This document shows, one piece after another, positions 18,100-27,134 of a DNA stretch of 64,000 bases. Source of the stretch: Janthinobacterium agaricidamnosum (GTDB lineage Bacteria; Pseudomonadota; Gammaproteobacteria; Burkholderiales; Burkholderiaceae_D); contig NZ_CP033019.1 of NCBI RefSeq assembly GCF_003667705.1, forward strand, positions 2,108,001-2,172,000, read 5' to 3'. A model generated the notes under the pieces. That model saw only the letters and a list, made by a program, of their open reading frames with translations. It did not search any database and was not told the DNA's origin. Each line of letters starts with the position of its first letter. Position 1 is the stretch's first letter. A program made the translations under genes and the position numbers.

Positions 18100-19089
18100 T
18101 TATACAGTGACGACGCGCTGTTCGCGCCACGACAGCGTTGCCGCCTCGGCCAGTTCCAGTGCCTTCAAGCCATCGTGGACGGTGGTGCGCAGCGGCGTGC
18201 CGTGGGTGAGGGCGTCAAAGAAGTGCGCCATTTCCTGCGCGTAAGCCACGCGGTAGCGTTCCAGGAAGAAATCTTCCGGCTTGTCCACGCTGACGTTCAC
18301 CGAGCCATAGGCCGTCACTTCCGTCGGCTTGTGGTTGCCCGCCTGCAGCATGCCGGCGCTGCCCAGCACTTCGAAGCGCTGGTCGTAGCCGTAGGCGGCG
18401 CGGCGCGAGGCATTGATCTGGCACAAGCGGCCCTTGGCCGTGCGGATGGTGACGACGGCCGTATCGAGGTCGCCCGCCTCGCCGATGGCAGGATCGACGA
18501 GGCAGCTGCCCGTGGCGTGCACGCTGACGGCTTCATCGTCGAGTATCCAGCGGAAGATGTCGAAATCGTGGATCAGCATATCCTTGAAGATGCCGCCCGA
18601 CACCTTGATGTAGCTCACGGGCGGCGGACCGGGATCGCGGCTGGTGACGACCAGCAATTCCGGCGTGCCGATTTCTCCCGCTTCAATCCGTGTCTTGACG
18701 GCATGGAAGGTGGGGTCGTACCGGCGCTGGAAGCCCAGCATGCACAGCACCTTGGCTTCCTTGACGGCAGCGGCGCAGGCGCGTGCCCGGTCGATGGTCA
18801 GATCGACGGGCTTTTCGCAAAAGATGGCCTTGCCGGCAGCGGCCGAGCGCAGGATCAGGTCCGCGTGCGTGTCCGTGCTCGAGGCGATGACGACGGCCTT
18901 GATGGCCGGGTCGGCCAATGCCGCCTCGACAGTCGCGCTGCTGCCGCCATGCAGGCCGGCCAGCGCGGCCGCCGCTTCCTGGTTGACGTCGACCACGTAC
19001 TTGAACTGTACGCCGGGCTGGGCAGCCAGGTTGGCCGCGTGGATTTTGCCGATGCGTCCGGCGCCGAACAACGCTACTTCAATCATCAT
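18100..19089 (-). CDS. iolG: myo-Inositol 2-dehydrogenase
   Basis: Cytoplasmic NAD-dependent enzyme of 329 residues converting myo-inositol to scyllo-inosose, the first catabolic step. The Rossmann motif VALFGAGRIGKIHA is at 5-18, the catalytic Lys is in FCEKPVDL at about 95, and GGIFKDMLIHDFDIFRWIL around 165-185 contains the Asp and His of the family's active site. Its ATG overlaps the 3' end of the RpiR-type regulator gene by 11 bases. Of the two dehydrogenases here this one better matches IolG; the assignment between paralogues is not certain. Confidence 0.82.
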   Translation of the reverse strand: MMIEVALFGAGRIGKIHAANLAAQPGVQFKYVVDVNQEAAAALAGLHGGSSATVEAALADPAIKAVVIASSTDTHADLILRSAAAGKAIFCEKPVDLTIDRARACAAAVKEAKVLCMLGFQRRYDPTFHAVKTRIEAGEIGTPELLVVTSRDPGPPPVSYIKVSGGIFKDMLIHDFDIFRWILDDEAVSVHATGSCLVDPAIGEAGDLDTAVVTIRTAKGRLCQINASRRAAYGYDQRFEVLGSAGMLQAGNHKPTEVTAYGSVNVSVDKPEDFFLERYRVAYAQEMAHFFDALTHGTPLRTTVHDGLKALELAEAATLSWREQRVVTV

Positions 19090-19945
19090 GTTCTCCTGGG
19101 GTGTGGATTTCTTCGATGTCGAGCTCTAATTTGTAGGCCAGCGCGATGAACAGCGCCTGGCACAGGCAGATGGTGCTGGTCAGCGAGCGGAAGGCGAAGG
19201 CGCTGCCCTCGGTGACGGTCAACAACGCGTCGGCGGCCCGCGCGAGCGGCGCCAGTTTGCTGTCGGTAATCACGAGAACCTTGGCGCCCTTGTCCTGCGC
19301 CGCCTTGATGCACTGCTGGGTTTCCTTGCCGTAAGGCGAGAAACTGATGGCGATCGCCACATCGCGTTCGCGCACGCTGCGCATCTGTTCGCGGTGCATG
19401 CCGCCCAGTCCGCTAATCAGGTGCACGCGCTTGTCCGTGTGTTCCAGCGCGTAGGCGATGTAGGAGGCGATCGGGAAGGACCGGCGCACGCCGATCACAT
19501 AGATGTTTTCCGCCTTGAGCAGCAGGTTGACGGCCGCTTCCAGTTGCGCGTCGTCGAGTCCGGCTGCCAGGTCGTCGAGGCCGGCGCGGCTGGCGCCGAC
19601 GAACTCGCGCGTCAAGTCGCCCGCGCTGAGGGCGGCGTCGCGCGTGGAAATGAGCTTGCGGATGCGCTGCTGGTAGTCGGGCGTGGCGCCGGCCTGGTCC
19701 GTATAAGCCTGGCGGAACACATCTTGCATTTCGGAAAAGCCCGTGTAGCCGAAGCGCTGCGCGAAACGCACGATGGCCGACGGCTGCACATCGCAGGCGG
19801 CAGCGATGTCGCTGATGCGCTCGAGCATCAGGCTGGCCCGGTGCTTTTCAATGTATTGCGCGATGACTTTCAACTGGCGCGACAGGTTGTCGTACTCGGC
19901 GGCAATGTGCTGCATCAGCTGTTCGATGGGGGCGGTGGCTGCCAT
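19079..19945 (-). CDS. MurR/RpiR-family regulator of inositol genes
   Basis: Transcription regulator of 288 residues. An N-terminal RpiR-type helix-turn-helix (about 1-80, with RISDIAAACDVQPSAIVRFAQ) is followed by a SIS sugar-phosphate-binding domain (about 125-260, IYVIGVRRSFPIASYIAYAL). The ATG at 19945 is preceded by GAGGA at 8 bases; the frame is open further upstream only through AT-rich promoter DNA. It heads an operon with two dehydrogenases and is divergent from the inositol importer. It probably represses both directions through the palindrome at 20036-20057, lifted by a phosphorylated inositol intermediate. Confidence 0.87.
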   Translation of the reverse strand: MAATAPIEQLMQHIAAEYDNLSRQLKVIAQYIEKHRASLMLERISDIAAACDVQPSAIVRFAQRFGYTGFSEMQDVFRQAYTDQAGATPDYQQRIRKLISTRDAALSAGDLTREFVGASRAGLDDLAAGLDDAQLEAAVNLLLKAENIYVIGVRRSFPIASYIAYALEHTDKRVHLISGLGGMHREQMRSVRERDVAIAISFSPYGKETQQCIKAAQDKGAKVLVITDSKLAPLARAADALLTVTEGSAFAFRSLTSTICLCQALFIALAYKLELDIEEIHTPGEHDD

Positions 19946-20015
19946 GATTTTTTTCCTCGGTGTGCTTGCTGGGCCGCGATGACGTATCAATTCCGTTCGG
20001 CTGGTTCTGGCGAGA

Positions 20016-20057
20016 ATTATAGGAGGGAATCTTAAAAATAGAAACGAATTTCTATTT
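20016..20057. promoter_or_regulatory. Regulator promoter and candidate RpiR operator
   Basis: AAATAGAAA-CGAA-TTTCTATTT (20036-20057) is a perfect inverted repeat with 9-bp arms. On the minus strand TATAAT (20021 to 20016) is a consensus -10 box for the regulator gene, and the palindrome covers the position of its -35 box. This suggests autorepression. A weaker rightward promoter, TTGCAT (20079-20084) with TAAGCT (20102-20107), 17 bases apart, may serve the importer. RpiR-type inositol regulators of rhizobia bind GGAA-N6-TTCC, which resembles this core. Confidence 0.65.
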
Positions 20058-20204
20058 AAATTTATTTTGAAAATTTTATTGCATTTGTCTTTTTTGTGGC
20101 CTAAGCTGTGCGCAGTGCATCGGTTCGCGTGCCGCAAGGCCAGGCCGGTGACACCCTTCATAAAAGCTCGCAACTATAAAAATTAATCCGTCTAGGAGAC
20201 ATTC

Positions 20205-21254
20205 ATGCATAGCAATAAAAGCAAGGGTTTGATGAAGTGCCTGGCCATCGCCAGCCTGGGCCTGAGCCTGGGTTTGAGCACGGGCGCCAGCCATGCTGCC
20301 GGCGAGAAATTCGTCATGGTCAGCCATGCGCCGGACTCCGATTCCTGGTGGAATACCATCAAGAACGCCATCAAGCAAGCCGGTGAAGATTTCAACGTGT
20401 CCGTCGACTACCGCAATCCGCCGAATGGCGACCTGGCCGACATGGCGCGCCTGATCGAGCAGTCGGCCGCGCGCAACTATGATGGCTTGATCGCCGACAT
20501 CGCCGACTTCAGCGTGCTGCAAAAACCGCTGGGCACGGTCGTGGCGAAGAAAATCATGCTCGTGACCATCAATTCAGGCACCCTGGCGCAAAGCGAACAG
20601 TTGAAAGCCATCATGCACGTGGGCCAGCCCGAGTATGACGCGGGCCTGGGCGCCGGCAAGCGCGCCAAGGAAGCGGGCATCAAATCGTTCGTGTGCGTGA
20701 ATCACTATGCGATGAATGCGTCGTCGTTCGAACGCTGCCGCGGTTTTGCCGATGCGCTCGGCGTCGATTTCAAATCGTCCACGCTCGACACCAATGGCGT
20801 CGACCCAGGCGTGATCGAAAGCAAGGTCAGCGCCTATCTGCGCAGCAATCCGAAGACCCAGGCCGTGCTGGCGCTGGGACCGGATTCGGCGCCGGCCGCC
20901 ATGCGCGCCGTCGAAAAGCTGGGTCTGAAAGGCAAGATGTACTTCGCCAGCTTCGATTTGTCGGAAGAAATCGCCAAGGGCATCAAGGATGGCAGCATCC
21001 AGTTCGCCATCGACCAGCAGCCCTACCTGCAAGGCTACATTCCCGTTGCCGTGATGGCCATCATGAAACAGCAAAAAATCACTGACCTGGCCAAGGTCAA
21101 GGAAATCCTGATCGCCAATCCGAAATACCAGGCGCGCCTGGCCGAATACGGCCTGACGCCCATCTACGGCCCGCGCCACATCAGCTCCGGCCCCGGTTTC
21201 GTGACCAAGGAAAACATCGCCAAGGTCGAAAAATACGCCGGTCAATACCGCTAA
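20205..21254 (+). CDS. Inositol ABC transporter periplasmic binding protein
   Basis: Periplasmic binding protein of the CUT2 (ribose/inositol) class, 349 residues. The signal peptide ends in ASHA at about residue 31. FVMVSHAPDSDSWWNTIKNA, NPPNGDLADM and the repeated two-lobe pattern (AVLALGPDSAPAA, YFASFDLSEE) are typical of the periplasmic-binding-protein 4 domain. AGGAG lies 6 bases before the ATG. It leads the rightward iol operon, so myo-inositol is the likely ligand. Confidence 0.88.
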   Translation: MHSNKSKGLMKCLAIASLGLSLGLSTGASHAAGEKFVMVSHAPDSDSWWNTIKNAIKQAGEDFNVSVDYRNPPNGDLADMARLIEQSAARNYDGLIADIADFSVLQKPLGTVVAKKIMLVTINSGTLAQSEQLKAIMHVGQPEYDAGLGAGKRAKEAGIKSFVCVNHYAMNASSFERCRGFADALGVDFKSSTLDTNGVDPGVIESKVSAYLRSNPKTQAVLALGPDSAPAAMRAVEKLGLKGKMYFASFDLSEEIAKGIKDGSIQFAIDQQPYLQGYIPVAVMAIMKQQKITDLAKVKEILIANPKYQARLAEYGLTPIYGPRHISSGPGFVTKENIAKVEKYAGQYR

Positions 21255-21283
21255 TCCACACAGTCGCCACCAGGAGTTGCCCA

Positions 21284-21346
21284 GCGCCGCACCGCCTCCC
21301 GCGGGCGGCGCATGGGAGGAACACGCCTGGCGCCAGCGATGCTGGC
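21284..21346 (+). promoter_or_regulatory. Hairpins between inositol binding-protein and permease genes
   Basis: In the 139-base gap, GCGCCGC (21284-21290) pairs with GCGGCGC (21305-21311), with a short inner CCGC/GCGG stem. GCCAGC-GAT-GCTGGC (21332-21346) forms a second hairpin. As in the two sugar operons, they follow a binding-protein gene and could protect its message from 3' decay. Confidence 0.5.
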
Positions 21347-21393
21347 AGGAAAGTAATCGGAATTGGTAACAAGTATCACTGAAAGGAATTCGT

Positions 21394-22563
21394 ATGACTG
21401 CGCTCAAATCCAGCCTGGCTAGCCCCGGCATGAATCCTCCTCCGCCTCCCGGCGCCTCCAGCAAGCCAGTTGCCGCCGCCGACGAGCGCGTGGGCACGAC
21501 CAGCTGGGTCAAACGGTTTTTCGGCCGCCCCGAGTTCGCCTCGATTTCCGGCGCGGTGCTCGTGTTTGCCTTCTTCGTCATCACGGCCGGCGATTCCGGC
21601 ATGTTCAACCTCGATGGCGTCGTCAACTGGATGCAAGTGGCGTCCTACCTGGGCATCATCGCCATCGGCGCCTGCCTGTTGATGATCGCCGGTGAATTCG
21701 ACCTGTCGATCGGCTCCATGATCGGCTTTGCCGGCATGATGATCGCCATCCCGACGATTTATTTCCACTGGCCATTGTGGGCCGCGATCCTGTTCGCCTT
21801 CGCCGGTTCCATGGCGCTGGGCTGGCTCAACGGCTATATCGTCATCAAGACGCGCTTGCCATCGTTCATCGTGACCCTGGCATTCCTGTTCATCCTGCGC
21901 GGCCTGACCCTGGCCCTGTCGATCATGTTCGCCAACCGCACCATCGTCAGCGGCGTGGGCGACCTGGCGGCGCAAGACTGGCTGGCCAGCCTGCTGTTCC
22001 ACGGCAACGTCGCCACCGGCCTGTTCCAGTGGATGGGCGCGCATGGCTGGATCGCCGTGCTCGACGACGGCTCGCCGCTGGTGAAAGGCGTGCCGAAAGT
22101 CATCGCCTGGTGGCTGGTGCTGGCCGCCGGCGCCGCATTCGTCTTGTCGCGTACCCGTTTCGGCAACTGGATGTTTGCCGTGGGCGGCGACGCCAATGCA
22201 GCCAAGAATGTGGGCGTGCCGGTGCGCAAGGTCAAGATTTCCCTGTTCGTCTTCACGGCCTTCTGCGCCTGCCTGTTTGCCACCTTGCAAGTCTGCGACG
22301 TGGGTTCGGCCGCCGCCGACCGCGGCATGCAAAAGGAATTCGAAGCCATCATCGCGGCCGTCATCGGCGGCGCCTTGCTGACGGGCGGCTACGGTTCCGT
22401 CGTCGGCGCCTGCTTCGGCGCGCTGATCTTCGGCGTAGTGCAGATCGGCATCACTTATACCAACATCAATTCGGACTGGTTCCGCGTATTCCTCGGCGTG
22501 ATGCTGCTGATCGCGGTGCTGTTCAATAACTTTGTACGCTCACGCGTCACGGAAGCGAGATAA
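21394..22563 (+). CDS. Inositol ABC transporter permease (RbsC/AraH family)
   Basis: Inner-membrane permease of 389 residues with roughly ten hydrophobic segments. A proline-rich cytoplasmic N-terminus of about 45 residues (MNPPPPPGASSK-like) precedes the first segment. GEFDLSIGSMIGFAGM, VIKTRLPSFIVTLAF and the C-terminal ALLTGGYGSVVGACFGALIFG are hallmarks of the CUT2 permease family, which works as a homodimer. It precedes the ATPase gene by only three bases. Confidence 0.9.
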   Translation: MTALKSSLASPGMNPPPPPGASSKPVAAADERVGTTSWVKRFFGRPEFASISGAVLVFAFFVITAGDSGMFNLDGVVNWMQVASYLGIIAIGACLLMIAGEFDLSIGSMIGFAGMMIAIPTIYFHWPLWAAILFAFAGSMALGWLNGYIVIKTRLPSFIVTLAFLFILRGLTLALSIMFANRTIVSGVGDLAAQDWLASLLFHGNVATGLFQWMGAHGWIAVLDDGSPLVKGVPKVIAWWLVLAAGAAFVLSRTRFGNWMFAVGGDANAAKNVGVPVRKVKISLFVFTAFCACLFATLQVCDVGSAAADRGMQKEFEAIIAAVIGGALLTGGYGSVVGACFGALIFGVVQIGITYTNINSDWFRVFLGVMLLIAVLFNNFVRSRVTEAR

Positions 22564-22566
22564 ATC

Positions 22567-23352
22567 ATGAGCGAATATATTCTTGCCCTGGAAAATGTCA
22601 GCAAGCGCTTCGGCTCCGTGCTGGCCTTGCAAAACATCACCATGCGGTTGCGCGAGGGGGAGGTTCATTGTTTGCTGGGCGACAACGGCGCCGGCAAGTC
22701 CACCCTGATCAAGACCCTGGCCGGCGTGCACAAGCCCACCGATGGCCAATACCTGGTCGATGGCAAGCCCGTCGTCTTCAATTCGCCCAGCGAAGCGCTG
22801 GACATGGGCGTGGCCACCGTCTACCAGGATCTGGCGCTGGTGCCGCTGTTGTCCGTGGCGCGCAATTTCTTCATGGGCCGCGAGCCGATGAAAAAGCTGC
22901 TGGGCCTGGTGCCCGTGATGGATATCGACTATGCGGCCGAGACGGCGCGCGACAAGCTGGCCGAGATGGGCATCATGGTGCGCGACCCGCACCAGGCCAT
23001 CGGCACCATGTCGGGCGGCGAAAAGCAGTGCCTGGCCATCGCCCGCGCCATCCACTTCGGCGCCCGCGTGCTGATCCTCGATGAACCGACGGCCGCCCTG
23101 GGCGTGAAACAATCGTTCAATGTGCTGAAACTGATTTACAAGGCGCGCGAGCGCGGCATTTCCGTGATCTTTATTACGCATAATGTGCACCATGCGTATC
23201 CGGTCGGCGACTCGTTCACGTTGTTGAACCGGGGCAAGTCGCTGGGCACCTTTACCAAGGATACGGTAAGCAAGGATGCCTTGCTGGACATGATGGCGGG
23301 CGGTGCGGAAATGCAAACGCTGATGAGTGAACTCGACGGTGTCACGATTTAA
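22567..23352 (+). CDS. Inositol ABC transporter ATPase, single-domain form
   Basis: Cytoplasmic ATPase of 261 residues with one nucleotide-binding domain: Walker [10 protein letters not shown] at 38-46, signature MSGGEKQ, and Walker [15 protein letters not shown]2 importers usually use a fused double-domain ATPase of about 500 residues (RbsA type). This short form resembles the single-domain FrcA-type subunits and would act as a homodimer. It lies between the permease and iolC genes, 8 bases before the latter. Confidence 0.88.
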   Translation: MSEYILALENVSKRFGSVLALQNITMRLREGEVHCLLGDNGAGKSTLIKTLAGVHKPTDGQYLVDGKPVVFNSPSEALDMGVATVYQDLALVPLLSVARNFFMGREPMKKLLGLVPVMDIDYAAETARDKLAEMGIMVRDPHQAIGTMSGGEKQCLAIARAIHFGARVLILDEPTAALGVKQSFNVLKLIYKARERGISVIFITHNVHHAYPVGDSFTLLNRGKSLGTFTKDTVSKDALLDMMAGGAEMQTLMSELDGVTI

Positions 23353-23360
23353 GGATAGCC

Positions 23361-25307
23361 ATGAATAATTCCACACAATTTGCCCAGGGCCGCGCGCTCG
23401 ACGTGATCTGCCTGGGCCGCCTGGCGGTGGACCTGTACGCGCAGCAGATCGGCAGCCCCCTGGAAGATGCGACGAGCTTTGCCAAATACCTGGGCGGCTC
23501 GTCGGCGAACATCGCCTTCGGCACGGCCCGGCTGGGCTTGAAGTCGGCCATGCTGTCGAAGGTGGGCGACGACCACATGGGCCGTTTCCTCACCGATACC
23601 TTGGCGCAGGAGGGTTGCGACGTCAGCCACGTCGGTATCGACCGCGACCGGCTCACGGCCCTCGTCATGCTGGGCATCAAGGACAAGAACACCTTCCCGC
23701 TGATCTTTTATCGCGAAAATTGCGCCGACATGGCCATCGACGCATCGTCGGTGGATGCGGCCTTCATTGCGTCGAGCAAAGCCTTATTAATCACGGGCAC
23801 GCATTTCTCGACTAGCGCCATGCACGCCGTCAGCACGCAAGCCTTGAAACTGGCCCGCGCGAACAACGTGCGCACCGTGCTCGACATCGATTACCGGCCC
23901 GTGCTGTGGGGTTTGTCGGGCAAGGCCGATGGCGAAACGCGGTTCGTCTCGAACGACGGCGTCACCAAACATCTGCAGGCGATCCTGCCGCAGTTCGACC
24001 TGATCGTCGGCACGGAAGAGGAATTCATGATCGCCGGCGGCGGTGCCGACATCATGGCGTCCCTGCGCGCCGTGCGGGCCGCCACCCTGGCCACCCTCGT
24101 CGTCAAGCGTGGGCCGCTGGGCAGCGCCGTCATCGACAATGTGGTGCCGGCCAGCCTCGATGACGCGTATAACTACCGCGGCGTGCGCGTCGAAGTCTTG
24201 AACGTGCTCGGCGCGGGCGACGCTTTTCTTTCCGGTTTCCTGAAAGGCTGGCTGCGCGGCGAGGATTACGAGGCATGCTGCCGCTACGCGAACGGCTGCG
24301 GCGCCCTCGTCGTGTCGCGCCACGGCTGCGCGCCGGCCATGCCGTCGCCCGTCGAGCTCGACTATTTCCTGGCTAATGCGGCAAAGCTCACGCAGCCGGA
24401 CCAGGATGCGACCTTGTCGCGCCTGCACCGCACGACGGTGGCGCGCCCGCAGTGGAACGAGCTGTGCGTGTTTGCGTTCGACCACCGCACGCAATTTTTT
24501 GAGCTGGCGCAACAAACCGGCGCGCCCGAAGCAGCCATTGCGGCCTTGAAGCAATTGATGGTGCAAGCCGTGGCGCAAACGGAAACGGCCTTGCAACTGG
24601 CCGGCAAGACAGGCGTGCTGATCGATGGCCGCTATGGCGTCGACGCGCTCAACGATGCGACGGGGCGCGGCTGGTGGATAGGCCGTCCCGTGGAATTGCC
24701 GGGATCGAACCCGCTGCAATTCGACTGGGGCCGCTCCATCGGTTCACACCTGCTCAGCTGGCCGAAAGAGCACGTGATCAAGTGCCTGGTGCAGCTGCAT
24801 CCGGATGACGCCGTGGAAAACCGCCTGGAACAGGAAGCGCAGATCAAGGCCCTGTACGATGCGGCGCAAGTGAGCGGTCACGAACTGTTGCTCGAAGTCA
24901 TACCGTCGGAAGCCTTGCCGCACAGTGACGATACCGTCTTGCGCGCCGTCAAGCGCCTGTACAACCTCGGCATCTACCCGGAATGGTGGAAACTGGAAAG
25001 CATGTCCGCCCAGCAATGGCAAGCCATCGATGCCCTCGTGCATGAGCGCGATCCGTATTGCCGTGGCGTCGTCTTGCTGGGCTTGAACGCGCCCATCGCC
25101 GCCCTGGCCGACAGTTTTGAGCAGGCCAGTGCCAGCACCACCTGCCGCGGCTTCATGGTGGGCCGCACCATCTTCCAGGAACCGAGCCGCCGCTGGCTGG
25201 CCGGCGAACTCGACGATGCGGGCCTGATCGCCGCCGTGCGCGCCAATTTCGAGCAGCTGATCAGCTTGTGGCAACGCACGCGCAACCGCCTGGAGCGTGC
25301 GGCATGA
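23361..25307 (+). CDS. iolC: 5-dehydro-2-deoxygluconokinase fused to DUF2090 aldolase domain
   Basis: Bifunctional cytoplasmic enzyme of 648 residues. The N-terminal half (about 10-330) is a PfkB-type sugar kinase with GRLAVDLYAQQIG, LGGSSANIAFG and the active-site GAGDAF (Asp 287). It would phosphorylate 5-dehydro-2-deoxygluconate. The C-terminal half (about 350-645) is DUF2090, found fused to IolC in many proteobacteria and annotated as the 5-dehydro-2-deoxyphosphogluconate aldolase. No separate iolJ is present here, so the fusion probably covers both steps. It overlaps iolD by four bases. Confidence 0.92.
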   Translation: MNNSTQFAQGRALDVICLGRLAVDLYAQQIGSPLEDATSFAKYLGGSSANIAFGTARLGLKSAMLSKVGDDHMGRFLTDTLAQEGCDVSHVGIDRDRLTALVMLGIKDKNTFPLIFYRENCADMAIDASSVDAAFIASSKALLITGTHFSTSAMHAVSTQALKLARANNVRTVLDIDYRPVLWGLSGKADGETRFVSNDGVTKHLQAILPQFDLIVGTEEEFMIAGGGADIMASLRAVRAATLATLVVKRGPLGSAVIDNVVPASLDDAYNYRGVRVEVLNVLGAGDAFLSGFLKGWLRGEDYEACCRYANGCGALVVSRHGCAPAMPSPVELDYFLANAAKLTQPDQDATLSRLHRTTVARPQWNELCVFAFDHRTQFFELAQQTGAPEAAIAALKQLMVQAVAQTETALQLAGKTGVLIDGRYGVDALNDATGRGWWIGRPVELPGSNPLQFDWGRSIGSHLLSWPKEHVIKCLVQLHPDDAVENRLEQEAQIKALYDAAQVSGHELLLEVIPSEALPHSDDTVLRAVKRLYNLGIYPEWWKLESMSAQQWQAIDALVHERDPYCRGVVLLGLNAPIAALADSFEQASASTTCRGFMVGRTIFQEPSRRWLAGELDDAGLIAAVRANFEQLISLWQRTRNRLERAA

Positions 25308-27133
25308 GCGCCACGATCAGATTGACCATGGCGCAGGCGCTGGTGCGCTATCTGTCGGTATTGCGTACCGAGGATGGTCAGCCTTTGTTCGGCGGCGCCT
25401 TCGCCATCTTTGGCCACGGCAACGTGGCGGGCCTGGGCGAGGCGCTGTACCAGTACCGCGAGCAATTTCCCACCTACCGCGCCCACAATGAACAGGCGAT
25501 GGCGCATGCGGCCATCGCCTATGCGAAAGCGCACATGCGCCGGCGCATGATGGCGGTGACCAGCTCCATCGGTCCGGGTGCGACGAATCTGCTCACCGCC
25601 GCCGCCTTGGCGCACGTCAACCGCCTGCCCGTGCTCTTGCTGCCGGGCGACGTCTTCGTTTCGCGCGCGCCCGACCCGGTGCTGCAGCAACTGGAAGACG
25701 GCACGGATGGCAGCGTGTCGGTCAACGATGCCTTCAAACCGCTGTCGCGCTACTTTGACCGCATCGTGTATCCGGAACAATTGCTCACGGCCTTGCCGCG
25801 CGCGATCGCCGCCTTGACGGACGCGGCCGCCTGCGGCCCCGTCACCTTGTCCCTGCCGCAAGACGTGCAGACGATGGCGCATGACTATCCCGTGGATTTC
25901 TTTGAACCGAGAGTCGTGCGTTTCCGCGCCGTGCCGCCCGTCGAGCAGGAGCTGGAAGAGGCCGCGTTGCTATTGAAAAATGCGAAGCAGCCGCTGATCA
26001 TCGCCGGCGGCGGCGTGCTGTACGGCCAGGCCGGCGCCGCCTTGCAGGCGTTTGCCGAACGCCATGGCATACCCGTGGCGGAGACCCAGGCGGGCAAGAG
26101 CAGCTTGCCGTGGGACCACCCTTTGCAGCTGGGCGCCATCGGCGTCACCGGTTCGCCGGCCGCCAACAGCCTGGCGGCGCAGGCGGACGTGGTGCTGGCC
26201 GTCGGCACGCGCCTGCAGGATTTCACGACAGGGTCGAACTCCCTGTTTGCGCAGGCGCAGCTGCTCAGCCTGAACGTCAACAGCTTTGATGCGCTGAAAC
26301 GCCGCGGCCTGGGTGTACAAGCGGACGCGACCCTGGGTTTGCAGGGCTTGTCGCAAAGGCTGGCGCACTGGAATAGCGCGGGCCAGTGGCTGGACCGGGC
26401 GCAGCAGGCAGGGAATGCCTGGCGCGCCACCGTGCTGGCCATTACCGGCAAACGCGAGGTCGCCGGCTTGCCGTACGACGGCGAAGTCATCGGCGCCGTG
26501 CAGCGTTCCGCACCGGATTCTACTGTGCGCGACATCGTCGTCTGCGCGGCCGGTACCTTGCCGGCCGAGCTGCATAAACTGTGGAGAACGTCCACGCCGG
26601 GCGGCTACCACATGGAATACGGCTACTCGTGCATGGGCTATGAGATCGCCGGCGGCCTCGGCGTCAAGATGGCCAAGCCTGATGCCGAAGTCATCGTCAT
26701 GGTGGGCGACGGCAGCTATCTGATGATGAATTCGGAAATCGCCACCTCCGTCATGCTGGACAAAAAACTCATCATCGTCGTGCTCGACAACCGGGGCTAC
26801 GGCTGCATCAACCGATTGCAGCAGGCCTGCGGCAATGCCTCGTTCAACAATATGTTGCCCGACAGCGCACCGCGCATCGACTTCGCCCTGCATGCGCAAT
26901 CCCTGGGCGCGCTGTCCGAACATGTGGGTTCGATTGCCGAACTCGAACAGGCCATGCTGCGCGCCCGGGCAGCTTCACGCACGTATCTGATCTGCATCGA
27001 CACGGACGACACGCGCACGACAGAAGAGGGTGGTTGCTGGTGGGAAGTGGCCGTGCCCGAGGTCTCCACGCAAGCCGGCGTGCAAGCTGCGCGTGCCCGT
27101 TATGAAAACGATCGCCTGAAACAAAGGAATTGA
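25304..27133 (+). CDS. iolD: 3D-(3,5/4)-trihydroxycyclohexane-1,2-dione hydrolase
   Basis: Thiamine-diphosphate enzyme of 609 residues that opens the ring of the inositol-derived diketone. N-terminal pyrimidine-binding region: HNEQAMAHAAIAYAKA, whose Glu is the cofactor glutamate, and SSIGPGATNL. C-terminal pyrophosphate-binding region: GDGSYLMMNSEIATS through NRGYGCINR at about 465-505, with the metal-binding GDGS...N pattern. The ATG at 25304 overlaps the iolC stop (ATGA); upstream in-frame codons belong to the iolC 3' end. Confidence 0.93.
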   Translation: MSATIRLTMAQALVRYLSVLRTEDGQPLFGGAFAIFGHGNVAGLGEALYQYREQFPTYRAHNEQAMAHAAIAYAKAHMRRRMMAVTSSIGPGATNLLTAAALAHVNRLPVLLLPGDVFVSRAPDPVLQQLEDGTDGSVSVNDAFKPLSRYFDRIVYPEQLLTALPRAIAALTDAAACGPVTLSLPQDVQTMAHDYPVDFFEPRVVRFRAVPPVEQELEEAALLLKNAKQPLIIAGGGVLYGQAGAALQAFAERHGIPVAETQAGKSSLPWDHPLQLGAIGVTGSPAANSLAAQADVVLAVGTRLQDFTTGSNSLFAQAQLLSLNVNSFDALKRRGLGVQADATLGLQGLSQRLAHWNSAGQWLDRAQQAGNAWRATVLAITGKREVAGLPYDGEVIGAVQRSAPDSTVRDIVVCAAGTLPAELHKLWRTSTPGGYHMEYGYSCMGYEIAGGLGVKMAKPDAEVIVMVGDGSYLMMNSEIATSVMLDKKLIIVVLDNRGYGCINRLQQACGNASFNNMLPDSAPRIDFALHAQSLGALSEHVGSIAELEQAMLRARAASRTYLICIDTDDTRTTEEGGCWWEVAVPEVSTQAGVQAARARYENDRLKQRN

Positions 27134-27134
27134 A

